Shown: positions 6,911 to 13,715, counted from the stretch's first letter. The stretch is DNA of 15,391 nucleotides from Thermoplasmatota archaeon (GCA_016930995.1 JAFGFQ010000161.1:1-15391), one strand, 5' to 3'. Translations and numbers: made by a program. Notes: generated from the letters alone by a model not told the origin.

Positions 6911-9019
6911 CATTTTCCAAAATATTGCTAGAATCATAAGTGCACCAAGACTGCAAACCAGTTCAAACCCAGGGGTCTTTCGTGGCTCTTGATAGGACGT
7001 CAAACCACTCGTTTCATTATAAACATAATCAATTATTCCATCCCTGTTTTTATCAATGAGATAAGAATCACCCTTCACCTGAATTGCCGATGTGAGATTC
7101 ATTTCATCGGAAAAGAACGCATCATAAATACCATCGCTATTCGTATCAAGGAGATACCCCGCACCCCTTGCTTGCACTGCATCAATATACACCGTGATCT
7201 TTGAGGAAGAGACCGTTAGATTATCAGAGACGGTGACAACAGCATTAAACCGTCCCGCATTCGACCAACTCTGATTGACACTATACTTAGTGGCATTCGG
7301 TAAAAATTCACTGGATTGCGCAACAGAATCATCCCAATCGAACGTGTACTGAAGCGAGTCATTGTCTGCATCCGTTGAAACCGCCGTGTAGGTATACAGG
7401 GTGTTTTTTGTACCGGTCGTCGGTCCTGTGACGCTCGGTGTTGTTGGAGGGCGGTTCGGTTGCTTTACCACACAGGTCGTTGTCACCGCATTGATCGCTC
7501 CAGCATTATCAGTCACCGTAAGTGTTACAGTGTAGGTTCCTTGTTTCGAATACGTATGGTTAATAATCCTCCCAATTCCATCTGAGTCATCACCAAACAC
7601 CCAGTACCAGTCAACGATGCTCCCATCTGAATCAGTGCTCCGTGATCCATCAAAGAGAATTTGTGTGTTGACATAACCTTTATAGGGTTCACCTGCTGAA
7701 ACATCGGCCATAGGTTTATTATTTTGTGGAACAACAGGTGGGTCCCCGCCCCCAGGCCCAGGTTGTGTAGCAATGATGAAATGTGCAGTCACCGATTTAT
7801 TCCCGTTTAATGGTATTGTCGCAGGGTTCTTGCTCCCTGAGATATTCCCACTCCAATGATAAAACGCCCATCCTGCTGCTGGAATCGGTGAGAGGGATAC
7901 TACCTGACCATACGTATAACTCGGAAGATTAGGTGTTTTTACTACCATACCTGATCCTTGAACGGTAATTGTCAGCGTGTATCCTGAAGTAACTGTGAAA
8001 TTTGCAATTACTGATTTATTTCCATCCATGGTAATCGTTACCGGATTCGTATTTCCAGTAAGATTACCACTCCAATTATGAAACAGCCATCCAGCTGAAG
8101 GATCTGCAGTAAGGTTGACAACTTCGCCATATGAATACTCCGGTTTTTCTGGGACCTTTACTACGGTTCCTGAACCCTGAACTAAAATATTTAACAAATA
8201 CCCTGAAATAACCGAAAAATTCGCAATTATTGATTTATCCCCCGTCATCGTAATCGTCGTCGGATTCACACTCCCCGACAAATCACCACCCCAATGATTA
8301 AACACCCAACCAGCAGCAGGATTCGCAGTCAACGTTACATTATCACCATAATGATACGCGGTCTGATTTGGATTTCGAACGACAAAACCTGAACCAACAA
8401 TATCCATGGTAAGAGTATATTCTTCCTGTATGAATAACGCAGTTACTGTCATATCTCCTGTTATCGTAATAGTATCAGGATTGGCCGATCCATTAAGATC
8501 ACCCGTCCATGCCAAAAAAGCCCAACCCAAATCTGCAATCGCAGTTAATGTAACAATATCGTCATATTTATACGATTCTTTTTCCGGTTCTTTTTGCACA
8601 AGTCCAGATCCATCTATGTTGATAATGAGAGTGTATTCGGGTTCTTGTTGTGTGGTAAAGGACCAGATTGGACTGGAATTCGACTGACTTGTATTATCCC
8701 ATGCGATAATCTTCCAGAAATACGTAGTAGAGTAATTCAATGTATCAAGGTGGTAATATGTATTTGACTGATTTTTTGAAACAAGTACAGGGGTATTTAA
8801 TAACCAAAAATACACATCATAGGTGACATTATCATTATCAGGATCACCACCAGTCCAGCTTAAATTAATATTAATAGATAAACCTGTAGAATTGTTCTGA
8901 GGGTTTGGATTGCTAGGAACGTACGGAGGTTCATCAGCAACCAACGTCTCAATCGAAAAAACACACATAAGACTAGTAATCAATAACATACAAACGATTA
9001 CTATCTTATAGTTGCGCAT
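6893..9019 (-). CDS. Multidomain surface protein: FN3-like, four InlB-type repeats, PKD domains, PGF-CTERM-like tail
   Basis: A 708-residue exported protein. ATG 9019 has a strong GGAGGT five bases upstream. Domains in order: signal peptide (about 1-28, hydrophobic, ending near LVADEP); FN3-like region with YDVYFWLL and TYFWKIIAWD (31-125); four divergent InlB B-type repeats of 72-73 residues (129-416), each with GSG, YxYG, AGW, W.G.L.G and TITM.G.K; a PGPGGGDPPVVP linker; a PKD domain (436-519, FDGSRSTDSDG and FGDDSDG); a second PKD-like domain (521-613); two EF-hand-like loops, LLDTNSDGIYD (623-633) and LIDKNRDGIID (654-664); and a C-terminal TPGF, hydrophobic helix and KMKRKKR. That tail fits a PGF-CTERM signal processed by archaeosortase A, with lipid attachment. 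It has many NxS/T sites suited to glycosylation. Probable adhesin or cell-envelope protein; no enzyme domain seen. Confidence 0.88.
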   Translation of the reverse strand: MRNYKIVIVCMLLITSLMCVFSIETLVADEPPYVPSNPNPQNNSTGLSININLSWTGGDPDNDNVTYDVYFWLLNTPVLVSKNQSNTYYHLDTLNYSTTYFWKIIAWDNTSQSNSSPIWSFTTQQEPEYTLIINIDGSGLVQKEPEKESYKYDDIVTLTAIADLGWAFLAWTGDLNGSANPDTITITGDMTVTALFIQEEYTLTMDIVGSGFVVRNPNQTAYHYGDNVTLTANPAAGWVFNHWGGDLSGSVNPTTITMTGDKSIIANFSVISGYLLNILVQGSGTVVKVPEKPEYSYGEVVNLTADPSAGWLFHNWSGNLTGNTNPVTITMDGNKSVIANFTVTSGYTLTITVQGSGMVVKTPNLPSYTYGQVVSLSPIPAAGWAFYHWSGNISGSKNPATIPLNGNKSVTAHFIIATQPGPGGGDPPVVPQNNKPMADVSAGEPYKGYVNTQILFDGSRSTDSDGSIVDWYWVFGDDSDGIGRIINHTYSKQGTYTVTLTVTDNAGAINAVTTTCVVKQPNRPPTTPSVTGPTTGTKNTLYTYTAVSTDADNDSLQYTFDWDDSVAQSSEFLPNATKYSVNQSWSNAGRFNAVVTVSDNLTVSSSKITVYIDAVQARGAGYLLDTNSDGIYDAFFSDEMNLTSAIQVKGDSYLIDKNRDGIIDYVYNETSGLTSYQEPRKTPGFELVCSLGALMILAIFWKMKRKKR
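7772..8635 (-). repeat. Four tandem InlB-type repeats inside the surface protein gene
   Basis: Four coding repeats with periods of 216, 219 and 219 bp. Conserved blocks such as CCACTCCAA (7848 and 8067) and CCACCCCAA (8286) recur in register on the + strand. The copies have clearly diverged at nucleotide level, most of all the one nearest the N-terminus. They encode the small beta domains described for the 708-residue protein. Confidence 0.85.
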
Positions 9020-9065
9020 GAGGTACCTCCACCTTATTAGGCACTATGCAGTAATAATTATATCT

Positions 9066-9078
9066 TTAAAAATTTATA
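9066..9078 (-). promoter_or_regulatory. Probable TATA region of the multidomain surface protein gene
   Basis: Read from the - strand, GTATAAATTTTTA lies about 50 bp upstream of ATG 9019. This predicts a leader of roughly 25-30 bases that carries GGAGGT. The call rests on sequence and spacing alone. Confidence 0.4.
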
Positions 9079-9223
9079 CATCGAATCTTGTATATTCCTA
9101 TCATGTCACAATCTCTCCAGGAACAAGAATGAAGTGATTTAAATGTCCAATAATAAAAATTCATTTTCTTTTCAAATCAAGATAGTTATCATGAATAAAG
9201 GAGGTTTTTTTTAATAAAACGTA

Positions 9224-9267
9224 AAAATATATTTCAACCCAAATCCTTTTAAAGCGAAATATATTTT
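9224..9267. promoter_or_regulatory. 12-bp perfect inverted repeat overlapping the sepF promoter
   Basis: AAAATATATTTC (9224-9235) and its exact reverse complement GAAATATATTTT (9256-9267) are separated by 20 bp. The right arm has the layout of an archaeal BRE plus TATA box (GAAA then TATATTTT) and is 36-43 bp from the sepF ATG, fitting its promoter. The left arm is the same element pointing the other way. It may be a divergent promoter pair, a regulator operator, or both. Confidence 0.5.
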
Positions 9268-9302
9268 AGAATACGGGAAAAAATTAGGAGTAGTGTGTCA
9301 GA

Positions 9303-9671
9303 ATGGGAATAGCAAGTAAGATTTTTGGTGAGAAAAAAACAGGAACAACAGAGGGGTATATCGATCTTGAGAAATATGCAGACGCACAAGCCGGGAGTAG
9401 ATCTGGTGCACGGATGCATGTTGCCATTGGTGAGATTCAACGATATGAGGACTTAAAGGAACTCACAGATTTCGTTTACGGTGGAAACGTCCTCATCCTT
9501 GACTTTGCTGCCATTTCCGATCAAGAAGTGTTACTCAAACGAGTCACCAACGAGCTGAAGAGAATCACTGATGATATCGGTGGTGATGTCGCTGGGATTG
9601 GCAACAACCTTATGGTTGTCTCCCCGAACGGTGTGAAAGTCGAACGCCGGAAGCTAAAAGGAAAATTCTAA
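9303..9671 (+). CDS. sepF: Archaeal SepF cell-division protein
   Basis: A 122-residue protein matching archaeal SepF, the membrane anchor for FtsZ at the division site. It starts MGIASKIFGEKK, a short amphipathic-looking N-terminus expected to bind membrane, then GYIDLEKYADA, a variable linker, and the SepF core with HVAIGEIQRYEDLKELTDFV, GGNVLILDFAAI, LLKRVTNELKRITDDIGGDV and NLMVVSPNGVKVER. The archaeal IYRYEDL-like and GDVAGIG-like blocks are recognisable. AGGAG lies about 12 bases before ATG 9303, a rather long spacing. Upstream is an inverted repeat that contains the likely TATA box; downstream a T-rich tract runs into the convergent taw1 gene. No ftsZ or other division gene is in the window. 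Confidence 0.92.
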   Translation: MGIASKIFGEKKTGTTEGYIDLEKYADAQAGSRSGARMHVAIGEIQRYEDLKELTDFVYGGNVLILDFAAISDQEVLLKRVTNELKRITDDIGGDVAGIGNNLMVVSPNGVKVERRKLKGKF

Positions 9672-9676
9672 CCAAG

Positions 9677-9704
9677 TTTTTTCTTTTTTTTATTTTCTTT
9701 TCTC
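9677..9704 (+). terminator. T-rich termination tract after sepF
   Basis: A run of mostly T (GTTTTTTCTTTTTTTTATTT and onward) begins six bases after the sepF stop codon and overlaps the 3' end of the convergent taw1 gene. Archaeal RNA polymerase terminates at such tracts without a hairpin. Confidence 0.5.
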
Positions 9705-10622
9705 ATTCATATGTTTTGATGAGAGCAGTACCACAAGAGAATCCTGCTTTTCCATCACCTGTTCGTATCCAAGCGCTCCTGCGAGTTTCTGCCCAAAGGA
9801 TCGTATCTGTTCATGGGTCGGCATATTGGAGAAATGAAGCCGGTTTCGCGATGATCCCACAAAGACATATCCTTTTGGTTCGATGAACATCGGTGATGCT
9901 TTTCTATCGAGTCTTGCATAGTCATCGATATATTTCTCATCCATGTTCCATCCATGGACAAGGGTGTGACGAATAACGGTCCTCGTGGTAAGGGATGGTA
10001 ATAACGCAAGCGTCTGCTGAATCTTCTCCCAACCATGGGGGATGAGCGGAGCACAGAGCTTTTTATACAAGTCCTCAGTAGGAGCGACAATGGAGACAAA
10101 GAGCTGCGATGGCAAGGTAGTGAGTTTCTCTAACACCTCAGGTGTTGTTCCATTCGTGACCAGGAACGTTGTGATGCCCCTCTGATGACACAGTTCAAAA
10201 AACTCCCCGAGCCGAGGATACAACGTTGGTTCTCCTGAAAGAGAGCAGGCAAGCATGTTTGGTGTCTGTGCCTCTTTCCATTTCTTCTGATCACAACGGG
10301 GATCGCCCTTAAAGCCGGTGAGTAATTTTTTCTGTGCCTCAATCGCCTGATCTAGAATATAATCAGGGTCATCATAGTCGATTAATTCTTTTTCCGTAAA
10401 GTTCTGCAGCCGCCAGCAGAACAGGCACATCTGAGTACACTGGGAGATAGCAGGAGTCATCTGCAGACATCGATGGGAGTTGATGCCATAAAAGGTCTGT
10501 TTATAACACTGTCGTCCGAAAAGCAGGCTTTGTTTCATCCAGTGGCACAGTTTGACCCCTGAGTGTCTTCCGATGATTGCATACCGCTGCCGTTTGAGGA
10601 TTTTCTCTAATTCAGGATTCAT
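9690..10622 (-). CDS. taw1: 4-demethylwyosine synthase (Taw1/TYW1), radical SAM
   Basis: Radical SAM enzyme that builds the tricyclic 4-demethylwyosine base from N1-methylguanosine at position 37 of tRNA-Phe, using pyruvate as carbon source. Starting at ATG 10622 gives 310 residues. The radical SAM motif is CTQMCLFC (Cys62, 66, 69). The second-cluster cysteines are Cys26, Cys39 and Cys52. By my recollection these six positions are identical to those of the Methanocaldococcus jannaschii enzyme. SLSGEPTLYP and FLVTNGTTP are further conserved blocks. TTG 10628 would add only two residues and is less likely. A TAATATAA element about 35 bp upstream predicts a leader of about 10 bases, so translation may be nearly leaderless. 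It lacks the flavodoxin domain of eukaryotic TYW1, as archaeal forms do. Confidence 0.95.
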   Translation of the reverse strand: MNPELEKILKRQRYAIIGRHSGVKLCHWMKQSLLFGRQCYKQTFYGINSHRCLQMTPAISQCTQMCLFCWRLQNFTEKELIDYDDPDYILDQAIEAQKKLLTGFKGDPRCDQKKWKEAQTPNMLACSLSGEPTLYPRLGEFFELCHQRGITTFLVTNGTTPEVLEKLTTLPSQLFVSIVAPTEDLYKKLCAPLIPHGWEKIQQTLALLPSLTTRTVIRHTLVHGWNMDEKYIDDYARLDRKASPMFIEPKGYVFVGSSRNRLHFSNMPTHEQIRSFGQKLAGALGYEQVMEKQDSLVVLLSSKHMNEKRK

Positions 10623-10700
10623 AGGCAAAAGAACACACGATAGTCTCCTGTCTTATATTAGTTATGCTCTCTATCGTTCTATTTACCGAAAAGAAGAGGG

Positions 10701-10832
10701 TTACGAGGCGCAGTCATCAACCTCAGGAAACGTCTCCTCGTTAAAGATAATCGACATCTTGCAGAGATGACAAAGACCTTCTTCATCAGCTGGTAACAGA
10801 TTTGTTCCACACAGTAAGCAATGTTTGTTCAT
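10701..10832 (-). CDS. 43-residue zinc-ribbon-like small protein
   Basis: A very short gene on the - strand. ATG 10832 is preceded by GGAG eight bases upstream. The protein starts MNKHCLLCGTNLLPADEEGL and continues CHLCKMSIIFNEETFPEVDD, then CAS. Two CxxC knuckles (Cys5-x2-Cys8 and Cys21-x2-Cys24) form a plausible zinc ribbon, with one extra Cys near the end and an acidic C-terminal half. Many archaea carry such zinc-finger microproteins of unknown role, possibly regulatory or RNA/protein binding. A TATA-like element (ACTTTATATCAT on this strand, about 10880-10891) gives a leader of about 30 bases. It lies between taw1 (same strand, 78 bp downstream) and the divergent trpS. The call rests on the Cys pattern and the ribosome site. 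Confidence 0.72.
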   Translation of the reverse strand: MNKHCLLCGTNLLPADEEGLCHLCKMSIIFNEETFPEVDDCAS

Positions 10833-11007
10833 GGAAAAAACTCCACTCATTTATCCCTTGAGAGCGTAATACAGACCGGATGATATAAAGTATTTCCTTT
10901 TTCGTAAACCTTATATGAGTATTGTTTTCTTCTTCAATGATTTCGTATCTATTCTTGAGAGAACGGTAAGTTTTTGAAAGGATACCTTATTTGGTGATAG
11001 AACACCT

Positions 11008-12336
11008 ATGAAGATTGACCCCTGGAGCTCGACGACCTATCAGGATTACGCTCGATTACGCGATGAATTCGGAATTCAAGAGTTCTCCGAAGACCTCTGG
11101 AAAGACCTCCCCCATCCCCATCGGCTGCTCAGACGCGGTGTGGTCTTTGGCCATCGCGGTTTCGAAATGATCCATGATGCAATCATGAAGAAAAAACCCT
11201 GGGCGATACTCACCGGACTAATGCCTTCAGGAAGGATGCATCTAGGCCATAAGATGGTCATTGACGAGGTGCTCTACTACCAAAGTATCGGTGCAGATAT
11301 TTTTATCGCAGTCGCTGACATCGAGGCGTACGCAACGAGAGGTTTTACCCTGGAACAGACAAAAGAGCTTGCGGTAAACGAATACATTGCGAATTACATT
11401 GCGCTAGGATTGGACCCAAAGCGTTGTCATCTCTATTTCCAATCAAAACATCAAGACGTCAAAGACCTGGCGTTTCTGCTTGGAAAAAAAGTGAACTGGT
11501 CCCAGATGGTCGCCACGTACGGGTTTGAGGGTTCGACAAACATGGCCCATATCTTTTCCCCGCTTGTACAGACGGGAGATATCCTACATGTGCAACTTGA
11601 GAAGTACGGTGGCATACGACCAACTCTCGTCCCTGTTGGGGTTGACCAGGACCCTCATATCAGGCTGAGCCGGGACATCGCACAGGCGCACCGTCTCTAT
11701 AATGTGACGGTGACAAAAGATGATAAAATCGGTGTGTTCGTTAAGGTGGACCTCAACGTAAAGGAACTCTTAGACGCAGCAGAAAAGATCCTTACCACCC
11801 TCAAGTTCTCAGATATAAAACGGATTACCGATTATAAGGCAATATACGTTAACACCGCAACAGAAAAAGACATTCCTCTCATTGACGAGGCTTTGGCCTG
11901 TATTGAACCATCGTTCCAGGGATATGGATTCCTACAGCCGTCCTCTACCTATCATCGATTCATTACGGGTCTGACTGGAGAAAAGATGTCATCATCCAAA
12001 CCAGAGAGCGCAATCTTCCTTACCGACACACCTGCTGAGGCAAAAAAGAAGATTATGAATGCGAAAACCGGTGGTGCCGTGACCTTGGAGGAACAGAAGA
12101 AGAACGGTGGGAAACCAGAGGAATGTATGATTTATGAGTTGTTCGTATACCACCTCATTGAGGATGACAACGAGCTAAAAACCATTTATGACTCCTGCAA
12201 GAAAGGAGGACTTATGTGCGGCATGTGCAAGAAACGTGCTGCTGAACACATGGAGCGACTCCTGCTTGATTTACAAGAGAGACGAACGAACGCGACCGAG
12301 CAGATACAAGAGATCCTCAAAAGGCATTATTCATAG
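11008..12336 (+). CDS. trpS: Tryptophanyl-tRNA synthetase (archaeal type)
   Basis: Class I aminoacyl-tRNA synthetase that charges tRNA-Trp with tryptophan in the cytoplasm. The 442-residue length and N-terminal extension (MKIDPWSSTTYQDYARLRDE) match archaeal/eukaryal TrpRS rather than the shorter bacterial form. The HIGH motif is MPSGRMHLGH (HLGH at 78-81), and the KMSKS loop is KMSSS (326-330), the usual archaeal variant. The VPVGVDQDPHIRLSRDIA block of the catalytic core is intact. The C-terminus has CGMCKKRAAEHMERLL, typical of the archaeal family. ATG 11008 has GGTGA ten bases upstream. The gene is divergent from the zinc-ribbon gene, and its end overlaps the convergent unknown gene by 10 bp. 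No tRNA or trp biosynthesis genes are nearby. Confidence 0.97.
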   Translation: MKIDPWSSTTYQDYARLRDEFGIQEFSEDLWKDLPHPHRLLRRGVVFGHRGFEMIHDAIMKKKPWAILTGLMPSGRMHLGHKMVIDEVLYYQSIGADIFIAVADIEAYATRGFTLEQTKELAVNEYIANYIALGLDPKRCHLYFQSKHQDVKDLAFLLGKKVNWSQMVATYGFEGSTNMAHIFSPLVQTGDILHVQLEKYGGIRPTLVPVGVDQDPHIRLSRDIAQAHRLYNVTVTKDDKIGVFVKVDLNVKELLDAAEKILTTLKFSDIKRITDYKAIYVNTATEKDIPLIDEALACIEPSFQGYGFLQPSSTYHRFITGLTGEKMSSSKPESAIFLTDTPAEAKKKIMNAKTGGAVTLEEQKKNGGKPEECMIYELFVYHLIEDDNELKTIYDSCKKGGLMCGMCKKRAAEHMERLLLDLQERRTNATEQIQEILKRHYS

Positions 12337-12836
12337 GACGTGTAGAGCCCATCATCCGCAACCATCTTTTCAAGCCTGCTTTCAAGTTTCCTCTGCTGGG
12401 AGGAGAAAGTACTCTTCAGATTATGAAACGTGTCCTGTGAGGTAGACGCGTGTCCTTGAACCGGGATAGTAATCCCAAGATCCTCCCCACGGATCGCACT
12501 GGTAAGAATCTGCTGCGGGGGAATACCTCTATTGACGTTCGCAAGAATTCTTCCAATATCCCCCTGGACAATCCCAAAGTTCCCAGAGTTACGAGCCACT
12601 TGCTCCTCAATGTCCTGGTCGATGTGACGCGCAAGTTTCAAGCCTACCCCCTTAACCTCAAATGGATTCTTGTTGTATTCTTTTAGAAGATAAATCCCAA
12701 TATGTGGATGGAAAATAAAGCAATCATGAGACAGCAGAGAAGGATCTTTCCCAAATGCCGCATGCCACCCTTTCGGATATTTCTTCCCATCACGGATGAT
12801 GTCGCGTAAAATGTCGTTTCTTGCTTTGATTTTCAC
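12327..12836 (-). CDS. Uncharacterised protein, about 169 residues
   Basis: A protein I do not recognise. The well-formed part runs from VKIKARNDILRDIIRDGKKY through GWHAAFGKDPSLLSHDCFIF, a mixed hydrophobic core, PFEVKGVGLKLARHIDQDIE and IPPQQILTSAIRGEDLGITI, to a charged helical tail (SSQQRKLESRLEKMVADDG). There is no clear membrane segment, metal site or nucleotide motif. The frame is open to ATG 12911, but that start leaves only 11 bp to the divergent CBS gene, and its first 25 residues look unstructured and Ser/Cys-rich. A TATA-like element at about 12862-12873 fits initiation at GTG 12836 with almost no leader. Its end overlaps trpS by 10 bp. The gene is real by length and composition; the start is uncertain. 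Confidence 0.65.
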   Translation of the reverse strand: MKIKARNDILRDIIRDGKKYPKGWHAAFGKDPSLLSHDCFIFHPHIGIYLLKEYNKNPFEVKGVGLKLARHIDQDIEEQVARNSGNFGIVQGDIGRILANVNRGIPPQQILTSAIRGEDLGITIPVQGHASTSQDTFHNLKSTFSSQQRKLESRLEKMVADDGLYTSYE

Positions 12837-12861
12837 AAAACACTGTATCGAGTGACAAGAT

Positions 12862-12873
12862 AAGAATATAACG
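12862..12873. promoter_or_regulatory. Candidate bidirectional TATA region
   Basis: AAGAATATAACG reads as a TATA-like box on either strand. Rightwards it sits about 55 bp before the CBS start at 12923; leftwards it sits about 30 bp before GTG 12836. This position would explain how two divergent genes with nearly touching open frames are both transcribed. Confidence 0.35.
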
Positions 12874-12922
12874 GAGCGGCTCAATATCCTGCTTACGTAA
12901 TCAACTACCATGGTGTAGGTCC

Positions 12923-13342
12923 ATGCTTGTAAAAGAAATCATGAGAAAACCAGTCATCAGCATTGATGCGAATGCTTCCATCCTTGATGCATGCCAGGTA
13001 TATATGGAGAAAAAAGTCGGCTGTTTGGTTGTGACAAAAGATGAGACCTGCGTTGGCATCATTACTGAGAGAGACCTCATCGAACGAACGATATGCCAGG
13101 GTCGTAACCCAGAAAAAACAAAAGTCTATGAGATCATGTCTCAAAACATCAAAGTCGTCCACGCGCTGGCTACCGTTGAACAAGCCCTAGAGTTACTAAA
13201 ACAACACAGGATAAAAAAATTACCCGTAGTCTCATCTGAGAAAGTCGTCGGCATCATAACAATCACGGATATTGCAAAAGCCAGGCCTGATCTTTCAGAA
13301 CGATTCATCGAATCATGGATGAAGGCACAATGGAGAGACTAA
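12923..13342 (+). CDS. Two-CBS-domain protein
   Basis: A 139-residue protein made of a single Bateman module. CBS1 covers about residues 1-60 (LVKEIMRKPVISIDANASIL, then VGIITERDLIER). CBS2 covers about 68-127 (VYEIMSQNIKVVHALATVEQ, then VVGIITITDIAKA). Both halves end in the GIITxxD motif that contacts the ribose or phosphate of adenosine ligands such as AMP, ATP or SAM. No enzyme or DNA-binding domain is attached, so it probably acts as an energy or ligand sensor through a partner that is not identifiable here. ATG 12923 follows GGTGTAGG. It is convergent with the 75-residue gene, with a gap of only six A residues. Confidence 0.92.
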   Translation: MLVKEIMRKPVISIDANASILDACQVYMEKKVGCLVVTKDETCVGIITERDLIERTICQGRNPEKTKVYEIMSQNIKVVHALATVEQALELLKQHRIKKLPVVSSEKVVGIITITDIAKARPDLSERFIESWMKAQWRD

Positions 13343-13348
13343 AAAAAA

Positions 13349-13576
13349 TTAAAGATAGGTAAACGGGGCTGCCTGATTAGGTAACTGCTTTGCGCCAATC
13401 CGAACAAACATCCTCTGTAACTGTTCGAGCTGCTCAGGAGTTACCCCTGTGTACCTCAGAATCACTTCATCTTGATCGTTATACACGATAAATGAACAAT
13501 CTTTTAGACGATACACCGCTTTGTACAGGAGGGAATCCTGTACCCATACCCAAATATGCTCATGTGTGTTTTTCAT
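13349..13576 (-). CDS. Small protein, function unknown (75 residues)
   Basis: Starts at ATG 13576 (MKNTHEHIWVWVQDSLLYKA); TTG 13585 would add three residues. The sequence alternates short hydrophobic strands (HIWVWVQD, AVYRLKDCSFIVYND, EVILRYTGV) with a helix (TPEQLEQLQRMFVRIGAKQL) and ends NQAAPFTYL, suggesting a compact alpha/beta fold. I do not recognise the family. There is no strong ribosome site. It lies 19 bp downstream of a 39-residue gene on the same strand, so the two are probably one transcript. Its 3' end is six bases from that of the CBS gene. Confidence 0.62.
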   Translation of the reverse strand: MKNTHEHIWVWVQDSLLYKAVYRLKDCSFIVYNDQDEVILRYTGVTPEQLEQLQRMFVRIGAKQLPNQAAPFTYL

Positions 13577-13595
13577 AGGAATCAACCCATTTTTA

Positions 13596-13715
13596 TTATT
13601 CTCGAAGGCTTCGTGCTAACTCTCTCATCCGGTTAGCGACAATGAAGTTCCGTGTGATAAGCTCGATTTCATTTGCTTCCCCAGCACTTGAGATTTGACC
13701 AACGATCATCATCAT
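13596..13715 (-). CDS. 39-residue small protein
   Basis: A very short gene that begins ATG ATG ATG at 13715, preceded by GAGGAG nine bases upstream. The protein is MMMIVGQISSAGEANEIELI followed by TRNFIVANRMRELARSLRE. It is mostly helical in appearance and ends in a basic amphipathic helix (RMRELARSLRE). No known family is recognised. It stands 19 bp upstream of the 75-residue gene on the same strand. A TATA-like TTTTAAAG read from this strand near 13750-13757 would give a short leader that includes the ribosome site. The ribosome site, promoter spacing and operon position argue that it is a true microprotein; size makes this uncertain. Confidence 0.5.
   Translation of the reverse strand: MMMIVGQISSAGEANEIELITRNFIVANRMRELARSLRE

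Noticed and set aside
7772..8635. Regularly spaced repeats that might be a CRISPR or satellite array
   Set aside because: Period is about 219 bp, the repeats are imperfect, and they are in frame within one coding region as protein domains.
9190..9213. Seven-codon frame (MNKGGFF) as a leader peptide
   Set aside because: Too short to support, and the apparent ribosome site lies inside the frame instead of before it.
10632..10680. CGATAG...CTATCG inverted sequence upstream of taw1 as a regulatory hairpin
   Set aside because: Only six paired bases with a loop of about 30 bases; it is expected by chance.
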